Shown: positions 1 through 12,703, counted from the stretch's first letter. The stretch: DNA of 64,000 nucleotides from Ovis canadensis (GCF_042477335.2 NC_091247.1:43392501-43456500); one strand, 5' to 3'. Numbers and translations: made by a program. The notes: generated by a model from the letters alone, not told the origin.

Positions 1-54
1 GTGTGTCATGGTGGGGTGTGGGGGTGGGGGCTATGACTTGCTTCTAGTCAAAAG

Positions 55-262
55 AATGGCACTAGTAGTAAAGAACCTGCCTGTAAATGCAGGAAACGCA
101 AGAGTTGTGGGTTCAGTCCCTGTGTGGAGAAGATCCCCTAGAGGAAGGCATGGCAACCCTCTCCAGTATTCTTGCCTGGAGAATCCCAAGGACAGAGGAA
201 TCTGGTGGGCTACAGTCCGTGGGTCGCAAAGAGTCGGACATGAATGAAGTGACTTAGCATGA
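55..262 (+). mobile_element. Bov-tA SINE
   Basis: tRNA-type head (AGTAAAGAACCTGCCTG) followed by the body motifs GGCAACCCTCTCCAGTATTCT and GGTCGCAAAGAGTCGGACAT, ending at GACTTAGCATG. Sense orientation. No clear TSD was found. Confidence 0.9.
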
Positions 263-329
263 ATACGAGCACAAACACAATACAGTAAGGGTAATGGGAT
301 ATCACTCTTGTGATATGCTACATAAACTT

Positions 330-725
330 GTGGATGCTATCTTGCTAGAAGACACTCTTTATTGCTTTCTGGGCTTCCATATTGATGAAACAAGCCGCCA
401 TGTTAGAAAGACCCATATGACAAGACATGGAGGACGGTCTCTGGCCAATAGCCAGCTAGGAACAGAGGCTCCCAGTGTGAACCTCAAGGAACTGAATCCT
501 GCCAGCAACCATGTGTCCTCAGAAGGGAATCCTTCCTCAGTTTAGCCTTCAGATGAAACCCCAGCTGTGGCTGACACTGATTGCAGCCTTGTAAGAGACT
601 GAAGCAGAAAACCCAGCTAAGCCATGCTAGGATTCCTGACACTACAGATTCTCCGGGATAATAAATGTGTGACTTTAAGCTGTTAAATGGTGGCAACTTG
701 TTGTACAAGAGATAATACACCCACC
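330..725 (+). mobile_element. MLT1-type MaLR LTR
   Basis: The stretch ends with the typical 3' signature of an MLT1 solo LTR: a GATAATAAATGTGTG polyadenylation region, then TTTAAGCTGTTAAATGGTGGCAACTTGTTGTACAAGAGATAATAC. The upstream part (CCCAGCTAAGCC, CTTCAGATGAAACC) also fits. It is an old, diverged endogenous-retrovirus-like LTR with no coding part. Confidence 0.65.
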
Positions 726-1599
726 AACAGGGTTAACAAGACACAAAAATGACTTTGTTAGAACACTCAGGCTTCCAAAAGACAGCCAACAGCTAGAGAT
801 GGCAACTCAGCATTTCCTCACTTGCTTGTCTATGAAACCTGAATTGCTTTCAACGTACTTAAAGAATACCCGAAAGTACATGGCCGTATTTAAACAGACA
901 AAATGTGATCTGTGAATTAACCATTGCAAAATGGTGATCTGAAATTTGATTCCTATTACAAGCATTATTTATTTTAAAAGGAAGGTAGAAACAGACTAGG
1001 CATTGTTATTGGTTATTTGTTAATGTATAGATGAATAGCAACTTACTTTTGCCTATGATTTCCATTACAAAGCACCTTTCTCAGTCTTGTTTGGTATCTC
1101 ATTTCCATTTGCTATACTAGTTAGAAGCAAAAACAGGCCCTGAGCCAAGGTTTCATCAATTCTACATCCACCACAGTAGTTCTCAGACTGAGCTTGGCCA
1201 CCTGCTTCTCTCCCTAAAAGGACAGAGATGTTAAGGAGAGAGCTGGGATAGAAGCTCGCTATCTTCTCCATGGGGGATGATTTCCCCCACAAATAGTTCA
1301 CATCCTTCAGAAATGAGCTGTTTCCCCACTCGGTGCAAGCACAGCCTCTCCCATCACCTTGAAACACTCTCTTCCAAGGGTCACAGACCACTTGTTCAAA
1401 CCCTACTACCTGGCCAGCCTGGTGTCTTTGGCAAAAGCAATAACCCAATACTGCCTCACCCAGAATGAATTCTAACCCACAACTTCTAGACCAATCTGTT
1501 TTCAGATAGTCTACAAAATCCAATGGGAATAGAGGGGTACATTCAATACTAGAGTCAAAGCGGCAACTCCAGCCAAAAGAATCAAATTTCTAAGAAGAA
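726..1599. other. Unique intronic sequence
   Basis: I recognise no gene, RNA or repeat here. A 152-codon open frame on the minus strand (1065-1523) resembles no family I know and has no coding signature. Confidence 0.5.
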
Positions 1600-2150
1600 C
1601 ATGATGTGTTCTGGCAGTTTCTTATAAAGTTAAACATATACTTACCATATGACCCAGCATTTCTACTCCTAGATATAAGCTATATGAATAACAGCATTAT
1701 TCAAAATTGCTCGAAACGGAAATGTCCATTAACTGATGAATGGACAAATAGCATTAAGATAAATCCATACAAAGGAACTCTACTTGAAAATAAAAAGGAA
1801 TCAATCACTAACACACACGCATGGAGAATCTCAATAATACTGTGCTGAGCAAAAGAAGTCAGACAAAGAAAAGTACATACTGAGTGATTCCATTGCCATG
1901 AAACTCTAGAAAAAGCAAAACTAATCCATAGTGATAGAAAGCAAAACTTTCTATCCAAAGCTGCCTAGGGCCAGGGATGAAGTGTGGGAACTGCTGAGAA
2001 GGATCATGGGAGAAACAAATGTTCACTGTTTGGATTGTGGTAGTGATTAAGTGGTTTATCTATCTGTCAAAACTCATTGAACTGCACCCCTGAAATGGGT
2101 GCATCTTTTGTATGTAAATCATATCTCAAAATTCCTTAAAAAGTTAAGAC
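1600..2150 (+). mobile_element. L1M-type LINE, 3' end
   Basis: Matches the ancient mammalian L1 end: ACCATATGACCCAGCATTTC near the start, then a diverged terminal region ending CTGAAATGGGTGCATC and an AT-rich tail with TCTCAAAATTCCTTAAAAAG. It is 5' truncated and carries no intact ORF. Confidence 0.7.
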
Positions 2151-2984
2151 AAAAGATACCGTGCTAACTGCAAAGGAAATCTGACAACCAAAAAACATAC
2201 GCACATCCAACCGGATGACTGGACTTTTTAGATTACACAACTCAGCTCTCAGACATTAATCCCTTGGGAGGAGACGCCTGGGGGCAATGAGCTGAACCCA
2301 CCGAATCGCTCTCCTTTAGTTCCCCTCATTGCCACAGGCCAGAAGCAGGAGTGCCCCCTGCCCCACCTGCCCCTCCACGGGGCAAGGGTGTGATGCTGCA
2401 GGAGTAAGATGCATTGGTTAATAGTCAGCCGCCTGTTGCTCTGGCTAAATGAGAAAGTCACCATGGGAAAAGAATAAAAGCAAAATACAGCAATACAACA
2501 TAACCCAAGTAAAAGTATATTGGGTTGATCAGTTGGGATTGTCATGCCCTGCTTAGCTAAGGAAAAACACACTGTGGACTTTGGAATGCTAGGTCAGCGC
2601 AAGTTCAGAACACTGCTTGTGCACACACTAAGATGTTTTCCCAAGGCATATGCGGGTCTATGACCTCCCACTAGGTGATAGCTCTTGTACAAGAAAATAA
2701 CAATATAGTTTAAAGTAATCAATAAAATGGGAGATGTGACTAGGGACATAGGAGGCTGATTTCATTGTAACACAACAGATAGTTTCTGCTTGCCAAGACA
2801 CTAAATAAAAGTTATGTGGCTCCAAGGAACAGGGCTCTTGATCCAAGAGGTCGAGTCCCCTGGTCCCATCTTTAAAACTTTAATTCTGTCTCTAGTTTCT
2901 TTTTCCCAAACTGTGCGTCAACCACTTTCAATCCCTACCTGCTGTGCTGGCCACAGCAATAAGACAAAACATTTTTCTCTACTC
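2151..2984. other. Unique intronic sequence
   Basis: Nothing recognised apart from a GC-richer stretch around 2260-2400. Short open frames here have no family resemblance. Confidence 0.5.
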
Positions 2985-3255
2985 TTCATAGATTCTGCCT
3001 TTGGTGTTGTATCTAAAAAGTCATTGCCATATCAGAGGTCATCTTATGTTATCTTCCAGGAGTTTTATAGTTATGTATTTTACATTTATGTGTGATCCAT
3101 TCTGAGCTGATTTTTGTGAATGGCACAGGGGCTGTGTTTAGATTCACTTTTTTTGCATGTGGATGTCTAGTGTTCCAACACCATTTGCTGAAAAGATGGT
3201 TCTTGTGCCATTCTACTGCCTTTACTCTTTTGTTAAAGAGCAGTTGATCATATTT

Positions 3256-3466
3256 GAAGTGAAGTGAAGTGAAGTCGCTCAGTCATGTCTGACTCTTTGC
3301 GACCCCACAGACTGCAGCCTACCAGGCTCCTCTGTCCGTGGGATTTTCCAGGCAATACTGGAGTGGATTGCCATTTCCTTCTCCAGGGGATCTTCCCAAT
3401 CCAGGGATCGAACCCAGGTCTCCCGCATTGTCAACAGACGCTTTACCATCTGAGCCACCAGGTGGG
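3256..3466 (-). mobile_element. Bov-tA SINE inside antisense L1
   Basis: Complete antisense copy: (GAAGT)4 tail, GTCGCTCAGTCATGTCTGAC body, and tRNA-like head ending GAGCCACCAGG. L1 homology resumes directly after it, so it inserted into the L1 at 2985-3630. Confidence 0.93.
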
Positions 3467-3519
3467 TTGATTTCTGGGCTCTCTACCCTGTTTCAGTGTC
3501 AATATCACACTGTCTTGAT

Positions 3520-3564
3520 CACTGTAGCTTTCTTTTTTTTTTTTTTTTCACTGTAGCTTTCTTT
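3520..3564 (-). repeat. Bare oligo-T insertion with TSD
   Basis: CACTGTAGCTTTCTTT occurs twice exactly (3520-3535 and 3549-3564), separated only by 13 T. L1 sequence normally has a single copy of this segment. This is the footprint of an antisense poly(A)-only retro-insertion. Confidence 0.7.
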
Positions 3565-3924
3565 GCAGTAAGTCTTAACAATCAGGTGTGTCAGTTCTTT
3601 GATTTTGTTCTCTCTGCACTCTTCTTTCCCCTCTTTCATTGGCTTTTAGACACAGATGCTGCAATGAATTTGGGCTTTTTCTTACCGCTGAGCTCTCCTG
3701 TATTGAGGGATCGTCTGCTCCATCACACAAGCAGTTTTTCCCCCAGAGCTCTGTCTCCAGGCACTTTTCCCAGCTCCTCACATTGACAGAGCAACCTTGG
3801 GTGTTTTCAAAATGAGGAACAGGATCTTAAAGTAATCAATTTAACCCTTCACTGAATGTCCAGAGATAGGAATTCGCTGTATCTCTCATTCACATTCCAT
3901 AACAGATCAGCAGCATCCAACAGG

Positions 3925-4078
3925 ACTTTTCTATACTTATGCTGTCCAATATGCTAGTTGTGTGGTTACTGAGCACTTGAACAATGGCAAGTGCTACTTA
4001 AAGTCTGAATTTCTTATTTTATTTACATTTAAACTAGTTAACTTGAAATAGTTACTTGTGGCTGGTGAGTTGTGGACC
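3925..4078. repeat. Old MER/hAT-like repeat fragment
   Basis: CTGTCCAATATGCTAGTTGTGTGGTTACTGAGCACTTGAAC and the later TTGTGGCTGGTGAG resemble a widespread old mammalian DNA-transposon-like repeat. I cannot name the family. Confidence 0.4.
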
Positions 4079-5284
4079 TCACAACTCCAGTACAGATTTG
4101 ATGTTGTAAGATTCACCATCTGGAAACCAGAAGGAGCAAATGCTCCTCACGCTCACCTCTGCAGAGCACTCCGTTTCACTGGGTACTAGTATGCTTCTAA
4201 ACACTGAGTTCTTCATTTTATTCAAATTCTCAAATGGGTCCTTTTTCCAGTTATTTGATTCTGAGAAATGTTCTGGAATTACATAATACCAGCTATATTT
4301 CCCAGCTCTAAGGAGCACTCTATAAAAGATGTAATACATTAGACAGAATATAAAAGAGCAGCGTGCATCAGTACTTAAAACGTGGTTTTGTGGAACTTGT
4401 GTTTCAGGTTATCTATGTGGAGGTGGGGATGAGTATATGTGCATGCTATCATCTAAAATGTATTTTCTTAGTGTGTCTAAGTCAAAAACATCTGCAAAAG
4501 TGCCAAGACTGTATTACTACATCCAGAGACCCGAGTCAGAACAAACTGGGAGCGAATGAATGGACGAGTCTTGCTAGTGCTTTAGGAACATTTGGACACA
4601 TAGTTTAAAGCAAACAGAAAAACTGGCATAAGCCAAGACCGAACTGGCAAAAGCAGAACTACTGTGAGTGGTACTGAACACACTCATGCACCTCACACCA
4701 TGAAAACTTCACAAATGTTCCTTCTTTATACATCTGGTCCTGTTTGTTCTTCTGAGCCTATTGTCAAGGATGGTATGCATTTCCCGGTTCCATATGAGAA
4801 GAATGTAAAGCAATTTACTTTTGCTTAGGTATATTTTTTTTGTTCCAATAGCATTTCCTTTCATTTAACTTCAAACAGTCATTAGCGAACTTATGAACAT
4901 TTCAAAGACTCTTCAGAACAGGATATGACACTGTATGTACACCTAATAAATATTTATCATCCGCAGTGTTCATTGTTACAGAGTTAGCTAACGGGGTGTG
5001 CACCTTCAGATCTTGGTACCCCCTACAAGGTCAGGAGCAGAGGGAGAGCTGGGGGTGATGGGCCCACACTATGGAGACAGTAGGGGGTAGGGGAGTAACC
5101 TATCCTCTTTTTGAGGCCCACATTCAGTTTTAGATTCCTGCTGGAAAGGCTAATGCCGGGCCCCTGGGGTGGGGGGTGTTGGAGGAAACAAGGCTAAGAG
5201 GACCACTCATTCTCTGTATCAAGCAGCCTTCAGCTGTCCCCAAGAGGTTGGGACATGCTAGAATATTAGAGAGACACTCATATA
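4079..5284. other. Unique intronic sequence
   Basis: No gene or repeat recognised. It includes a short GC-rich patch at about 5030-5180. Confidence 0.5.
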
Positions 5285-5700
5285 CTAACTCTTTCAATCC
5301 CTGTAACAAGTCTGGGTAGTAGCTACACTATTATTAACCCCATTTTACAGATAAGGTACAGATACTGAGGTACAAACAGGCTAAATGACTGTCCATACAG
5401 CTAGTAAGTGGTAGTGAAAGTGAAGTGAAAGTATCAGTTGCTCAGTCGTGTCTGACTCTTTGAGACCCCCTGACTGTAGCCTGCTCCTCTCTGTCCGTGG
5501 GATTCTCCAGCAAGAATACTGAAGTGGGTTGCCATGCCCTTCTCCAGGGGATCTTCCCAACCCAAGGATTGAACCCAGGTCTCCCACATAGCAGGCAATT
5601 CTTTACCGTTTGAGCCACTAGGAAAGCCTATGGTGGTAAAGCTGTATTCAAACTCGGGTAGCTGACCTCAGTGTCTGTACTTCATCACTATCCACACTGT
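5285..5700 (-). repeat. MIR SINE, antisense, split
   Basis: CCCATTTTACAGATAAGG and ACAGCTAGTAAGTGGTAG are the reverse complement of the MIR core and 3' half. Its 5' part (AAGCTGTATTCAAACTCGGG) continues beyond an inserted Bov-tA. Confidence 0.8.
5413..5629 (-). mobile_element. Bov-tA SINE inside MIR
   Basis: Antisense copy from a GTGAAAGTGAAGTGAAAG tail to a GAGCCACTAGGAAAGCC head. GTGGTA recurs on both sides, consistent with a TSD in the MIR. Confidence 0.9.
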
Positions 5701-6678
5701 CTCCCTGGATTTATGTTCTTTAGGTCTGGTGTCGAGCTAAAGAAATTAGTTTTAAATTACAAGCTGCCAGTTTCAGTGACTAGGTAGGCTGAGAAATCTC
5801 CATTAATTTGGATCCACGTTCGATTTGCTAGGAGTCTTCATCTAGCCTACAGAAGGGAGAGACGTAGGTCAGAGAACCTGCTGTGGTCAACATTTAAATA
5901 AAAGATTCATCATTTACTCCCTTGACTGTGATCTAGGGACTCATATCAGATCTCAGTCACTGACAATTTTCTTCACATCTACTGAAGAAATGCATTCTTT
6001 GCAGGCTGAGAGGGCTCATAGTCACCCAGTTCTTGGGAAAAAAAACTAAGGACCTAGAGCCTCCTTCCAGCAGGGGAAAGGCTCCTAACACAGTCCACTG
6101 TTGAGAAAATGAGTGCAAGGAAAGCAATAGAGCCTAGAAAACTAGGCAACAGGCAAAATCTCAGTTGTCTTTACCAGGCACTCAGCAGCCATGGGTAGAC
6201 TTCTGCAAGACAGTGGCCCGGGGCCATTTTCCAGGCTGCCAGTGCAGACGGTGCCTTAGACCCCTGCCTCCCTGGCACATCAGTGTCTGGTTTTCCATTT
6301 GAAAACCACAAATATTAGCACTCAGAGGAAGGTTACCTCAATCCTTTCCATTGACAGGTGAAGAAACCTGAGGTCAACTTTGGAGACCAGACGCATGTCA
6401 TGCAGAGGAAAAAGAAAACAGATGTTGGGGAGGATATGTGAGGATTTCTGCCCCATTTCAGAATGGAAGGCTCTTCTGTGTTTAGTTTTGATTTTCTCCA
6501 TTTCCCAAATGTTCCACATTGTTGATTCTGTTAGTCCAAAACACAGCCACTGATCACCAGGATTTTTCTCCAGGCTCCACATGGTTCCCAATAGACCCAA
6601 AAAGCTCTATTACCTTCAAGTCATCCTGAGCTCCCCAAACATCCTTTTCTTCCCACCCACTCTTTATTTCAGAGTATG
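5701..6678. other. Unique intronic sequence
   Basis: No gene, RNA or repeat recognised. Confidence 0.5.
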
Positions 6679-6686
6679 AAAAGAGA

Positions 6687-6912
6687 GCCGGGCTTCACAG
6701 GTGGTGCTAGTGGTAAAGAAAGTGCCTGCCAAGGCAGGAGACATAAGAGACATGGGTTTGATCCCAGGGTTGGGAAGATCCCCTGGAGGAGGAAATGGCA
6801 ACCCACTTCAGTATCTTTGCCTGGAGAATCTCATGGACAGACAAGCCTAGAGAGCTACAGTCCATGGGATTGCACAGAGTCAGACATGACTGAGCCACTT
6901 AGCATACACATA
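6687..6912 (+). mobile_element. Bov-tA SINE with TSD
   Basis: Full-length sense copy (GTGGTGCTAGTGGTAAAGAA head to ACTGAGCCACTTAGCATAC end). It is bounded by the direct repeat AAAAGAGA at 6679-6686 and 6913-6920. Confidence 0.92.
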
Positions 6913-6989
6913 AAAAGAGAATCATCCCCATTAACTCATGTGAACTGGAAAAACATCATCACTCATAATCTTGCTCCATTTATAACAAG

Positions 6990-7080
6990 AGCAAGCATTA
7001 CTGGGTCAGTCCTATTCTTAGAGCTTTACAAACACAACTCATTCAACCCTCACCACAATCTCAAGATCGTGGCTAATCCC
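6990..7080 (-). repeat. MIR fragment, antisense
   Basis: CTTAGAGCTTTACAAACACAACTCATTCAACCCTCACCACAATC resembles the reversed MIR 3' half. It is weak and diverged. Confidence 0.45.
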
Positions 7081-8550
7081 TGCAAAAAAAGACTCCTTTA
7101 AGCCCACAATCGTGCTCCCTTACTGATACACTGAAGGTAATAAGTCAAAGGCACATGAAACACTACCTACTTCCAACAAGCCATGATGAAGGCTCACTTG
7201 GCCCTTCTGTGTTTTCAGCCTGAGCCACTGAGAGTCTGCACTTACACTGACCGCTAAGCATTAGTGACCACTACTCTCAACCTCAGTAGACTTTTTCAGT
7301 ACCCACCTAAAAGTTAGTCCTCAAACTGTAACAATCTCTAAAGACTCCAAATAACCAGCTACCAGACACTAGACAAAGGCTATATCTCATCAAAGTTGTA
7401 ATAGGCCACCTCCACCTATCTTTTTGGTAAGAACTTCTTGGTCCCCCTTATCAGAGAGGTTATGGGTTTTGTTTTTTTTCCCCAAAGTAAATGCCTTTGA
7501 CTTTTTTTTGTTGTTATAACTTTAAATGAACACTCTCTCTTAAGTGGCAGTCATCACATTTTCCAGAAGGAGAAATGGAAACAGCAGGAAGTCAAGTCAC
7601 TTTGCCCAGTGTTTGCTGTTTTTCACAGCCTCAGCAATGAGGAGCTTTGCTTCAGTGACTCAAGACAAAACATATGTCCAAGGCTCTGATTCCAGAATTA
7701 TTGAAAACCTAGAGAGGGAGCCAGCCAGGCTCTCCCCACTCAACTGAACCTGGCCACATCAGTAAATGCCTCTAGGTTGCAGTTTTCCCATCTGTGAACT
7801 CTGGGCTAACGAAGAAACCAAAAGAAGCTGAGGCTTTGGCGAATCCACAAAAACTACACTACATTTCTAGGGATGAAATGCAACTTCAGAGTCCCCAAAA
7901 GCAGGCAAAGTTAACTGAAGATGCTTCTTTCAAACTCACAATACTCTACAGTGGTCCTGACTATGCAGGTGGAGAGCAACCTGTCCCAAGCCCCCCGAGA
8001 GGCATGTTTCTGGGGAATGAGCCCTGCATAACTCACTCCAGCCTTGTTATTCTTGGGTCCACTGACAGCCCTTCAAAAAACTGCCAGCTTCTTCCCAGCC
8101 AAAGGGCTAAAACAGACGCCACAGATTACAGGGGAGAATGGCCCAACAGACAAAATTTAACCAATGCTCTCAGAAGCTTCTCTGCACCACTTGGGGAGAA
8201 AATTAGGTGAGAATATAGGGGCGTGGTTGGAATGTTTTTCCCTAGAGAGGGCAGCCAAAATGTATAAGCGAAGTACAAGTGAGACCTCTGCCTCTCTCTA
8301 GCACACTCCCATCTAACGGTAGGATGGGTCTTACTAAAAGATGGAGCCCTGGTCCTTGAAAATGCCCGGTGAGACCCGGCTGACGTTTGCACAGGTGACC
8401 AAAGTCTGTAGACGTTATTTTGACATTTAAAACTGTTAAAGGCCACCAGCAGCCAGTTAAGAATGAATATGGGGGTATATGAACTAGAGTGCATTAATGA
8501 GCTGGCGTCTCCCACTGAGGCTCAGGAAGGTGGGGTGGAGGTCGCAGGGA
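7081..8550. other. Unique intron 1 sequence next to exon 1
   Basis: No exon or ruminant SINE is seen in the 1.5 kb inside the SLC1A4 donor. A few MIR-like motifs around 7560-7800 are too weak to call. Confidence 0.5.
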
Positions 8551-9326
<776 letters not shown>

Positions 9327-9349
9327 TCACTGCGGCCACTGGCTCAAGA

Positions 9350-9358
9350 TGATGCAAT
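9350..9358. promoter_or_regulatory. CARE: C/EBP-ATF (ATF4/CHOP) composite element
   Basis: TGATGCAAT on the plus strand, read as ATTGCATCATC on the SLC1A4 strand, is a perfect C/EBP-ATF response element of the kind found in CHOP and other amino-acid-response genes. It lies 267-275 bases upstream of the SLC1A4 ATG. ATF4 is known to induce amino-acid transporters, including SLC1A4, on amino-acid or ER stress. That this copy is used is inference. Confidence 0.65.
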
Positions 9359-9407
9359 GAGGGAGCTCGCAGAAGCCGAGAAAAACCGGAGTGCAGAGCG
9401 GCTTGGG

Positions 9408-9458
9408 CCCGCCCCCTTCACACCCACCGCCCCGCCCCCTGCGGCTCCGGCCAATCAG
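9408..9458. promoter_or_regulatory. GC boxes and CCAAT box
   Basis: GCCCGCCCCC (about 9408-9417) and CCGCCCCGCCCCCT (9427-9440) fit Sp1-family sites, and CCAATCAG (9451-9458) is an NF-Y-type CCAAT box. The cluster lies about 330-375 bases upstream of the ATG, as expected for a TATA-less CpG promoter. Confidence 0.6.
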
Positions 9459-9895
9459 CATCCGAGAGGCGCCGCCGCGCGCCTCGCGCGGGGCTCCAGG
9501 CCACCGGCGCGGGGGGAGGGGCGGCCGCGCCTGGGCCGCCGCCTGAAGCGGCTGGGGCGCGGGGCGAGCCGGCGAGTCCCGGCGTCCACAGCCTCCGAGG
9601 CCCCGCTAACCGAGGCGGGCTCCCGGCGACCGCGGGGCAGGCCGCGGCCTGAGGGACGGCCCGGGCTTGTTGGCACCTGCCGGGGCCTCTCGGGCCGGCC
9701 GGGGTCTGGGCCCTCGCGGCCAGAGGGTCGGGGAGAACGTGGAACGCTGACGCGTTCCTTGTCCTGGGGATTGGGGGAGGGGCTGCTGGCACCGTGGTAC
9801 TGTCGCTCCAGTGCCACCCGCCCCTCCTGCGAAGGGGCCTCGCGCAGTTGGGGGGATCCTGGGCGGTCCTCCCACCACATCTTACTCCTGCGTTA

Positions 9896-10955
9896 AGTAC
9901 CCCCTCTAGTCCTGTGCGTGCGATAAAGCCTTGCCCGGGCGCAGGCCTTGACGTTGAGACAAAGGATGGATGGATGGATAGGCAAATGCAAAAGCCTTAT
10001 CACCCTCCCAATAAAGGGTCTGACAAAGCTTTATTCGTAAGTGAAACGGGGTCCTTAATTGAGCCCCTACACCCCGCCACCTCGTGCACTCGCGTGCTCC
10101 TAAGCGCTTGGCCTGAGGCCACCGGGATAGGCCCTGCGTCGCCCTGCAGCTGTCTTCCCGTTATGTGAGCTGAGGACCAAAACTTGGAGAAGAAACAGAG
10201 CTCTCACCACCACTTCCAGTTGCGTTTGTTTCTACTTTGTACCTTCAGCTGAAACAAGCCACTGGCTTTTAACCTTTTCCATCCCCTGGTCCCCAGCCAT
10301 CCATGAAAGTAGTGCACACAAAGATTCAGCCAGCCTGCTGAGATGTTTCCCTAAGGTTCACGTTAGATTCGTTTCCTTTTTATTTCAAGTTTTATTTAAC
10401 AACTGCTCTGGTCATGGCAGATATGAGAGAAGTCTATGCAGAGGCATCTTACTGTCACATTTATTAATTAGATTTTCATATTCTCTCATTCTGCTTTTGA
10501 AAGGAAAGGAATTGTCCTTTTAAGACATCTGTGGAAGGGAAGTCTTATGTGTGGCTAATCTGAATTAAGGAGGAAGATAGATCTCTTGGTGAAAAGGAGT
10601 CATCTTTGAACACGTGAACACTGCTATCTGTGCAAATCATAATGCCTTCGTAAAGAACTTTAAGGAGTTGTCTGCATTTTGAGACAGTGAGGATTTCATT
10701 GCTTGAAGCCAGACAGCTTGTAGGGTCTTTTGAGGGAGGGGGTATAAATCAAGTGAAGAGCTTACATATTTTTATCTGGTTTTGCAGAGCAAAGTTTATT
10801 TCTCTATGTGCACTGAAGAAAGAGGAATCACTATAGACACTCTATTTTGCCAACCAGCCCCTCCCTTCATTTTGACTACCACTTTTATGCAAAGGGCTCT
10901 CAAATCAAGCTGCAGAAATGAATTTCCAATGGCCTGCTTTACATCTCCCTCTGGA
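9896..10955. other. Unique upstream flank
   Basis: AT content rises again outside the CpG island. There is a short (GGAT)n-like stretch at 9966-9980. No gene or named repeat recognised. Confidence 0.5.
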
Positions 10956-10959
10956 TATC

Positions 10960-12220
10960 TTGCAGGCATCTCAGCTCAATATGCTCAGGACTGAACTCCT
11001 AGTTGCCTTCCTCAAGGATGCCTCCTTATCCTGCTGATGCCCCTATTTCTGTTACCAATATCTTTGACTTCCCAGTCACCTCTGCTTGAAACCTCAGAAT
11101 GACCTTTGATTCTTCCTGGTGTCTCCTCTCACCTGACCTATTGCCAAGTCCCACAGACTCTCCTTTCGCAATATTTAGCCCATCTACCTTTCCCAATCTG
11201 TTCCCAAAGCTGCCATTCTGGCTCAGTTCTTGTTTCCACACTCCTTATCTTCACTGTTGAGGTGTTCTCCTAATTAGTCTTCCCACCTCCAATGCTACTC
11301 TGTTCCAGCCATCAGGTGTTTCGTCTTGCCCCAGGCCAATCTTCCTAATAAATAATATGCATATTAGGATCGGGTTGGGCTTCCATCCAGAAGGAAAAAA
11401 TAAGAAGGAGCAAAGCCTTCTCCCTCTGAAAACACTTCCTAAAAGTTGCACACACTATTTCATTTCTGTTTCGTTCACCAGAATCTAGTTACATGACCAC
11501 ACCTAGTTTCAAGAGAAGTTAGGAAAGCAATCTTAATTTGCACAGGCATAAACCCAGTTAAAAACTGGGGTTTCTGTTACCAAAGAAGTAGGCAAGAATG
11601 ATCTTGGAGGGCAACTCCTTCAGATCACTTCTTGTTCAAAAGCTCTCAGAGCTCCCACTGAAGTAAGAAGATGCTTTCCATCCTACATTCAAAACTTGCC
11701 ATGATCAGGCCTCAGCTCACTCTCCAGCCTTGTGCCCTCTATGAGTGTGTGCTCAGTTGCTCAGTCATGTCCGACTCTTTGCACCCCCATGAATTGTAGC
11801 CTGCCAGGTTCCTCTGTGCATATAATTTCCCAGGCAAGAACACTGGGAGTGGTTAGCCATTTCCTTCTCCAGTGGATATTCCCAACCCAGGGACTGAACC
11901 CATATCTCCTACATTGGCAAGCAGATTCTTTACTGCTGTGCTCTCTGTACATGCAACAAAATCAGACTGTGCTGCTTCCACATTTTCTGGCTTCTGTACC
12001 CAGTCCCAGTTCAGATACCACTTCTCCCCCAAAGCCTTTCCTAATGCCTGTTGCTCTAAGTCTGCCTGCTGCCCATAGCTTTGGGGGCTATTCCCATGCG
12101 CTTCACAGCTGTGTTAATAGTTAACCCTCCATTGGGAATGGGGAGCTCCCTGCACTGTTAGCACTTTCCTTGAGTATAGCTGTGGTGCTGAGTGAGAGAG
12201 CAGTGTTTGTGGGTGCCTTA
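10960..12220 (+). mobile_element. L2 LINE, 3' region, split
   Basis: Reads like the L2 3' part: GAACTCCTAGTTGCCTTCC, then CTTTGATTCTTCCTGGTGTC, then after a break TTGCCATGATCAGGCCTCAGCTCACTCTCCAGCC, and past the SINE AGATACCACTTCTCCCCCAAAGCC. It is diverged, with a gap around 11400-11640. Confidence 0.6.
11741..11940 (-). mobile_element. Bov-tA SINE inside L2
   Basis: Antisense copy (GTGTGCTCAGTTGCTCAGTCATGTCCGACTC onward). GTGCCCTCT before it and GTGCTCTCT after it look like a decayed TSD in the host L2. Confidence 0.88.
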
Positions 12221-12477
12221 TGCGGTGCCCCATGCATCTGTCATTTAACTAGCAAAAGCTCCCTTTAAAGAGGAACTGGTCTGTTGGGACTTCCTACAAA
12301 GACTGGCTGCCTAGCAGTAGTACTGCCTACAAATGAAGTAAACCGAGAAACAGGTGTCCACTCATGTCCCCCAACAGCTGATAAAGGGTTTCACTTTCTG
12401 CCTTCTTTTTCTCTCCTTACTTCTTTTTAAAATCCCCTCCATTTGTTCACCTATTACATTTATTTTGTCTCTTCATA

Positions 12478-12646
12478 GTTTTTTAAAATTTATTTTACTT
12501 ATTCATTTGGCTGTGCTGGGTCTTAGTTGCAGCATGCTGAATCCTTAGTTATGGCATATGGGATCTAGTTCCCCAACCAGGGCTCGAACTTGGTTTCCCT
12601 GCATTGGGAGTGTGAAGTCTTAGCCACTGGACCAACAGGGAAGTCC
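12478..12646 (-). mobile_element. CHR-2 SINE with TSD
   Basis: Antisense copy: AT-rich tail, GGCTGTGCTGGGTCTTAGTTGCAG, and head reading CCACTGGACCAACAGGGAAGTCC. Flanked by CTCTTCATA at 12469-12477 and 12647-12655. Confidence 0.88.
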
Positions 12647-12703
12647 CTCTTCATAATTTTTCATTCCTCCCCCTTATAGGGATTTAGTATAATAAATCAA
12701 TAG

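Larger units (their letters stand above)
2985..3630 (-). mobile_element. L1 ORF2 fragment, antisense
   Basis: The reverse complement fits the L1 ORF2 region. On the plus strand I read GTTATCTTCCAGGAGTTTTATAG, GCATGTGGATGTCTAGTGTTCC and, after the SINE, ATTTCTGGGCTCTCTACCCTG. It is split by a Bov-tA at 3256-3466 and carries a second small insertion at 3536-3548. Confidence 0.8.

Noticed and set aside
1065..1523. 152-codon open frame on the minus strand
   Set aside because: No family resemblance, no splice or promoter context, and within the chance range for 64 kb.
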